Source: CAVONV01 sp963697355 (GTDB lineage: Bacteria; Acidobacteriota; Vicinamibacteria; Marinacidobacterales; DATDRI01). Taken from it: a stretch of DNA of 64,000 bases. The DNA lies in assembly GCA_963697355.1 (NCBI GenBank), contig CAVONV010000034.1, positions 124,001 to 188,000 of the forward strand. Direction: 5' to 3'. Under the pieces are notes generated by a model. The model saw nothing but the letters and a program-made list of their open reading frames with translations. It did no database searches and had not been told where the DNA came from. Shown here in pieces: positions 61,376 to 64,000 of the stretch; within the stretch, counting starts at the first letter, position 1, and every line of letters starts with the position of its first letter. The position numbers and the translations under genes are program-made.

Positions 61376-62971
61376 ATGAAATCATTTTCCAGAACGGCTC
61401 GATGTATTCCAGCGCTACTTCTGCCATTGCTTCTCAGCTGCACAGCTCCCGAGCCCGGGGCGGTCGAACAACGTCCTAACATTGTCTTGATCACCATCGA
61501 GACGCTTCGCGCGGACCATGTCGGGATCTACGGATACGAGCGCAATACCACGCCCAACCTCGACCGACTGGCGCGACAAGGTGCGGTGTTCCAGCAAGCC
61601 ATCGCGCAGGCTCCTTTTACCCTTCCGTCGCTGGCGTCGGTCATGACGGGGCTCACGCCACCGTCCCACGGCGTACGCAACCACCCCGCTCAACTGAATC
61701 CCGAGCTCATCACCTTAGCGGAACACCTGTCCCAAGCCGGCTATCGCACGGCGGCGATGACTCGGCATAGTTGGCTACGGAGAAAGTCGAGTTTCGATCA
61801 GGGCTTCGATGAATACCACAACAACAAGTTCTCCGCAGGACTCGACGCGCGGAGTCTCTCCCTTGCTGCCGCCGATTGGATCAGCGGGAATGATGAGCAA
61901 CCTTTTTTCTTGTGGCTCCATTTCCTCGATCCTCATCTTCCCTACACACCCGGCTACCCCTATTCGGTGATATACCATCCCGCGCACCAGGAGGATAAAC
62001 AGGTCAGGCACTTGTCCTCTTTGATCGCTCGCCCCCGAGAAGATTTCTTGCCGACACCTTACGCCGATCTCGCCGGCGGACCGCACTACGACCTCGTCAT
62101 GCGTTACTACCCCGATAACGCCGCTCTCCTTGATCTGGCTTTGTGGCGACGCCCTCGGGGAGACATCTTCTTCGGAAAGATGCGCTACCCTTCAGCGGAT
62201 GTTTCACAACTGCGCGACCTTTATGACGGCGTCCTGAGCTACACGGACGACAATGTGGCGCGTCTTCTGAAAACCCTTTCCGAGCGAGGTTTAGAAAACG
62301 ACACCATCGTCATGGTGGCAGGCGACCACGGCGAAGCGTTCGGTGACCATGACCTTTTCTTCACACACGACTTTACCCTCTACGATGAAGTCGTCCGAGT
62401 ACCCCTCATCCTGCGCATGCCGTCACGAATAGCTCCGGGGACCGACATCCCCCAGCAAGTTCGACTCATGGACATTGCGCCGACCCTGCTAGACTTGGCC
62501 GGGTTGGAAATTCCATCCAACATGGAAGGCGAGAGCCTCGTTCCACTCCTCGAGGGAAAGACTCTTCCTTATCTTCCCGCTTTTGCCGAGAGCGCTCCCT
62601 ATCGCCGTCAGTTTCCTCAGCAACCGCGCGTCTATTACAAGGGCAACAAGGGTAAGTGGCGCATGGTCCGGACCGAACGTTGGAAGCTCATCATGATCCC
62701 GCATCCGGACGGCGACATCTTCGAGCTCTACGATCTCCAATCGGATCCGGGCGAGACCACGAACCTCTACGAGGATCTTCCGGGTGAAGTGGGTAAACTC
62801 TGGCCCAAACTAGAGGCTTGGCTGCAGCAAGACGCCCATCGCGACACCGACCGAAGCACCGAGGAAGAGCGCTCTCTCGACGAGTTGGATCCAGCGACCC
62901 GGCAGCAGTTAGAGGTATTGGGTTATATCGAGCGGTCGAGCACTTCCGAGAAAGACAGCCCGAAAAAGTGA
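61376..62971 (+). CDS. Sulfatase-fold lipoprotein with threonine at the formylglycine position
   Basis: The 531-residue product starts MKSFSRTARCIPALLLPLLLSC, a lipobox with C22. It belongs to the alkaline phosphatase/sulfatase superfamily: NIVLITIETLRADHVGIYGY at 35-54, and VMVAGDHGEAFGDHDLFFTHD later for metal binding. The CxPSR nucleophile motif reads TLPSLAS (T82), so formylglycine cannot form; threonine is the nucleophile in EptA- and LtaS-type transferases of the same fold. The first metal aspartate is glutamate (E42). It may be a phosphotransferase or phosphodiesterase rather than a sulfatase. ATG at 61376 was preferred to 61316 because it gives the lipoprotein signal directly. Confidence 0.85.
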   Translation: MKSFSRTARCIPALLLPLLLSCTAPEPGAVEQRPNIVLITIETLRADHVGIYGYERNTTPNLDRLARQGAVFQQAIAQAPFTLPSLASVMTGLTPPSHGVRNHPAQLNPELITLAEHLSQAGYRTAAMTRHSWLRRKSSFDQGFDEYHNNKFSAGLDARSLSLAAADWISGNDEQPFFLWLHFLDPHLPYTPGYPYSVIYHPAHQEDKQVRHLSSLIARPREDFLPTPYADLAGGPHYDLVMRYYPDNAALLDLALWRRPRGDIFFGKMRYPSADVSQLRDLYDGVLSYTDDNVARLLKTLSERGLENDTIVMVAGDHGEAFGDHDLFFTHDFTLYDEVVRVPLILRMPSRIAPGTDIPQQVRLMDIAPTLLDLAGLEIPSNMEGESLVPLLEGKTLPYLPAFAESAPYRRQFPQQPRVYYKGNKGKWRMVRTERWKLIMIPHPDGDIFELYDLQSDPGETTNLYEDLPGEVGKLWPKLEAWLQQDAHRDTDRSTEEERSLDELDPATRQQLEVLGYIERSSTSEKDSPKK

Positions 62972-62980
62972 AAAGGGCGG

Positions 62981-63247
62981 CTACATCAGACCACGATAGG
63001 CGTCTTTTCGGTGGCAAATGCGCAGGACGAAAACCACCAAGCGGTCGTCTTCGATGGAGTAGACGATCCGATAGTCGCCTATTCTGAATCGATACAGACC
63101 CTTGTAGGGTCCGAGCAAAGCTCTTCCTTGATAGGGATCATCCGCCAAGAGATTCTCAATGACGTCAATGGCCTTGGCCCTTAGCGACTTGGGGAGCGGT
63201 TTCAGATCCTTGGTGACGCTTTTTGCATACTCGACCTTATACGCCAA
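62981..63247 (-). CDS. RelE/ParE-family toxin
   Basis: The 88-residue basic protein has the RelE-superfamily layout, beginning YKVEYAKSVTKDLKPLPKSL and ending YRFRIGDYRIVYSIEDDRLVVFVLRICHRKDAYRGL. RelE members cleave mRNA on the ribosome and ParE members block gyrase; which applies is unknown. The start is TTG, overlapping the last 11 bases of the antitoxin gene, with GAGG upstream, giving tight translational coupling. Confidence 0.88.
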   Translation of the reverse strand: MAYKVEYAKSVTKDLKPLPKSLRAKAIDVIENLLADDPYQGRALLGPYKGLYRFRIGDYRIVYSIEDDRLVVFVLRICHRKDAYRGLM

Positions 63248-63449
63248 CCTTTTTCCTCAATTCGGCCGAGCTCAATCGTTCATCGCTCATTCGTTCTTTG
63301 GCAATCTTTAGATCTTCCAACTCCTCGAGATAGGACTCGACGGCTTTGGAGATGAGCCAAGACCGGTTCCTCTCCGTCTCTTCGACAAGGGCATCCAGGC
63401 GGTCGACGAGGTCCCGATCCAACGTGGCGCTCACAGCTCTTTTGTTCAT
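63237..63449 (-). CDS. Ribbon-helix-helix antitoxin
   Basis: The 70-residue protein begins KRAVSATLDRDLVDRLDALVEETERNRSWLISKAVESYLEEL, a ribbon-helix-helix DNA-binding fold of RelB/CopG type, followed by an acidic-basic tail that would bind the toxin. It should autoregulate the pair through the palindrome overlapping its own start codon. There is no Shine-Dalgarno, so the transcript may be leaderless. Confidence 0.88.
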   Translation of the reverse strand: MNKRAVSATLDRDLVDRLDALVEETERNRSWLISKAVESYLEELEDLKIAKERMSDERLSSAELRKKVGV

Positions 63450-63463
63450 AGTATTAATACTAT
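63448..63463 (-). promoter_or_regulatory. Perfect 16-bp operator of the toxin-antitoxin pair
   Basis: ATAGTATTAATACTAT is a perfect palindrome overlapping the antitoxin ATG. On the minus strand a TATAGT -10-like hexamer lies just before it. Half-sites ATAGTA/TACTAT match the operator at 13198-13214. Confidence 0.7.
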
Positions 63464-63501
63464 AAACTATTATCTATAGCATCGCACAACATAAACGCGG
63501 T

Positions 63502-64000
63502 CTACCGGCGGACCGGGTACTTGCGCGGATCAGGGAGAGGCTTTCGCGGAAGCATCTCTTCCCTCATGGCGGCGTGGTACACGAACGCGGCGGCCACAAC
63601 GGCGGACTGGATGAGATCCTCGGGAATGAGGTGGTCGTAAACGTCCATGTTCGTGTGGTGTATCCGGGTGGTGTAGTCCAGCGGATCCTGGATCCACTGG
63701 AAGCTGGGAATTCCCAAAAGGTCCAGGGCCCCGTGGTCGGAACCCATTGATGAACGGTTGACGACTTGGGTCATTCCCAGGTCTCGAAGCGGTTCCATCC
63801 ACGTCTCGAATATGGGTCGTATTTGAACGTTCCCTTGTGTGCGGATGCCACGGATACGGCCACTGCCGTTGTCGAAGTTGAAATAAGCTGAGACCTTGGC
63901 CTGCTCCGGTTTGAGGGTCATGGTCTCGACGTCGCCGAAGTGCTCGGCCGTGTAAGCTTTGGAGCCCAGCCATCCTTTTTCTTCGGCGCTCCACAACACG
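63502..64000 (-). CDS. M28 family aminopeptidase, C-terminal fragment
   Basis: The frame is open to the right edge, so the N-terminus lies outside the window. Visible are the catalytic WSAEEKGWLGS glutamates, the metal aspartate in MGSDHGALDLLGIPSF and the final histidine in RIHHTNMDVYDHL, all typical of M28 di-zinc aminopeptidases. Most members are secreted or periplasmic; a signal peptide cannot be checked. Confidence 0.88.
   Translation of the reverse strand, partial: VLWSAEEKGWLGSKAYTAEHFGDVETMTLKPEQAKVSAYFNFDNGSGRIRGIRTQGNVQIRPIFETWMEPLRDLGMTQVVNRSSMGSDHGALDLLGIPSFQWIQDPLDYTTRIHHTNMDVYDHLIPEDLIQSAVVAAAFVYHAAMREEMLPRKPLPDPRKYPVRR

Overview
The window reads as a chromosomal segment of a free-living Gram-negative bacterium of moderate-to-high GC content with dense coding, frequent 4-bp stop/start overlaps and GGAGG-type ribosome binding sites. 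The best lineage hint is the large orphan ABC permease at 52.2-54.7 kb, which has the layout of the duplicated orphan permeases expanded in Acidobacteriota. The paired M14 peptidases, the fused membrane/spermidine-synthase-like protein and the sulfatase-like lipoprotein agree with that, but no rRNA is present to prove it. No CRISPR array, insertion sequence, integrase or prophage gene was seen. No stretch longer than 300 bases lacks a gene.

Layout. 0-6.2 kb holds housekeeping and peptide or amino acid metabolism: the end of an AbgB-like hydrolase, a eukaryote-type alanine aminotransferase, Tex, tRNA-Arg, an isoaspartyl peptidase and tRNA-Glu. 6.3-17.0 kb holds a 959-residue helical protein I cannot place, a membrane/aminopropyltransferase-fold/TPR fusion, MscS, and a run of DUF937, Kbp-like and HerA-like ATPase genes behind a promoter whose spacer is filled by a palindrome. 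17.2-28.4 kb is mostly one tightly coupled minus-strand operon of glycosyltransferases (four GT4, one GT-C), two methyltransferases, a polysaccharide deacetylase and an acetyltransferase, which together look like a surface or exported glycan locus; a separate methyltransferase lies beside it. 28.4-31.7 kb has PspC, rhomboid, MutT and alanine racemase genes. 32.0-37.6 kb has two tandem paralogous M14 carboxypeptidases, followed by an acyl-CoA dehydrogenase and an Nramp-like transporter.

40.3-58.6 kb is a second envelope-glycan region: two GT-C type membrane proteins, then a nonulosonic-acid (sialic/legionaminic/pseudaminic type) block with two NeuB synthases, two CMP-sugar synthetases (one fused to a PseG-like domain), an SpsF-like gene, an SDR epimerase and a large GT-B-like protein. 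Beyond it lie the ADOP-type permease, an oligosaccharide flippase, a GT9 transferase and another GT4. The epimerase and SpsF genes carry three single-base frameshifts within about 4 kb, the only interrupted genes I found. The window ends with ClpC, a sulfatase-fold lipoprotein lacking the formylglycine cysteine, a RelE-type toxin-antitoxin pair with a perfect operator, and the end of an M28 peptidase.

The most unexpected non-coding signal is a set of degenerate short tandem repeats confined to intergenic spacers: heptamers at 2.3, 9.25 and 30.47 kb and octamers at 30.35, 34.76 and 39.0 kb. A 77-bp direct repeat near 31.8 kb, an ATAGTA/TACTAT palindrome shared by two promoters, and a six-codon minicistron before the flippase also stand out. 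No complete new defence or mobile system is visible. The strongest candidates for undescribed biology are the 959-residue protein, the nonulosonate block that lacks standard upstream enzymes, and the intergenic repeat families.
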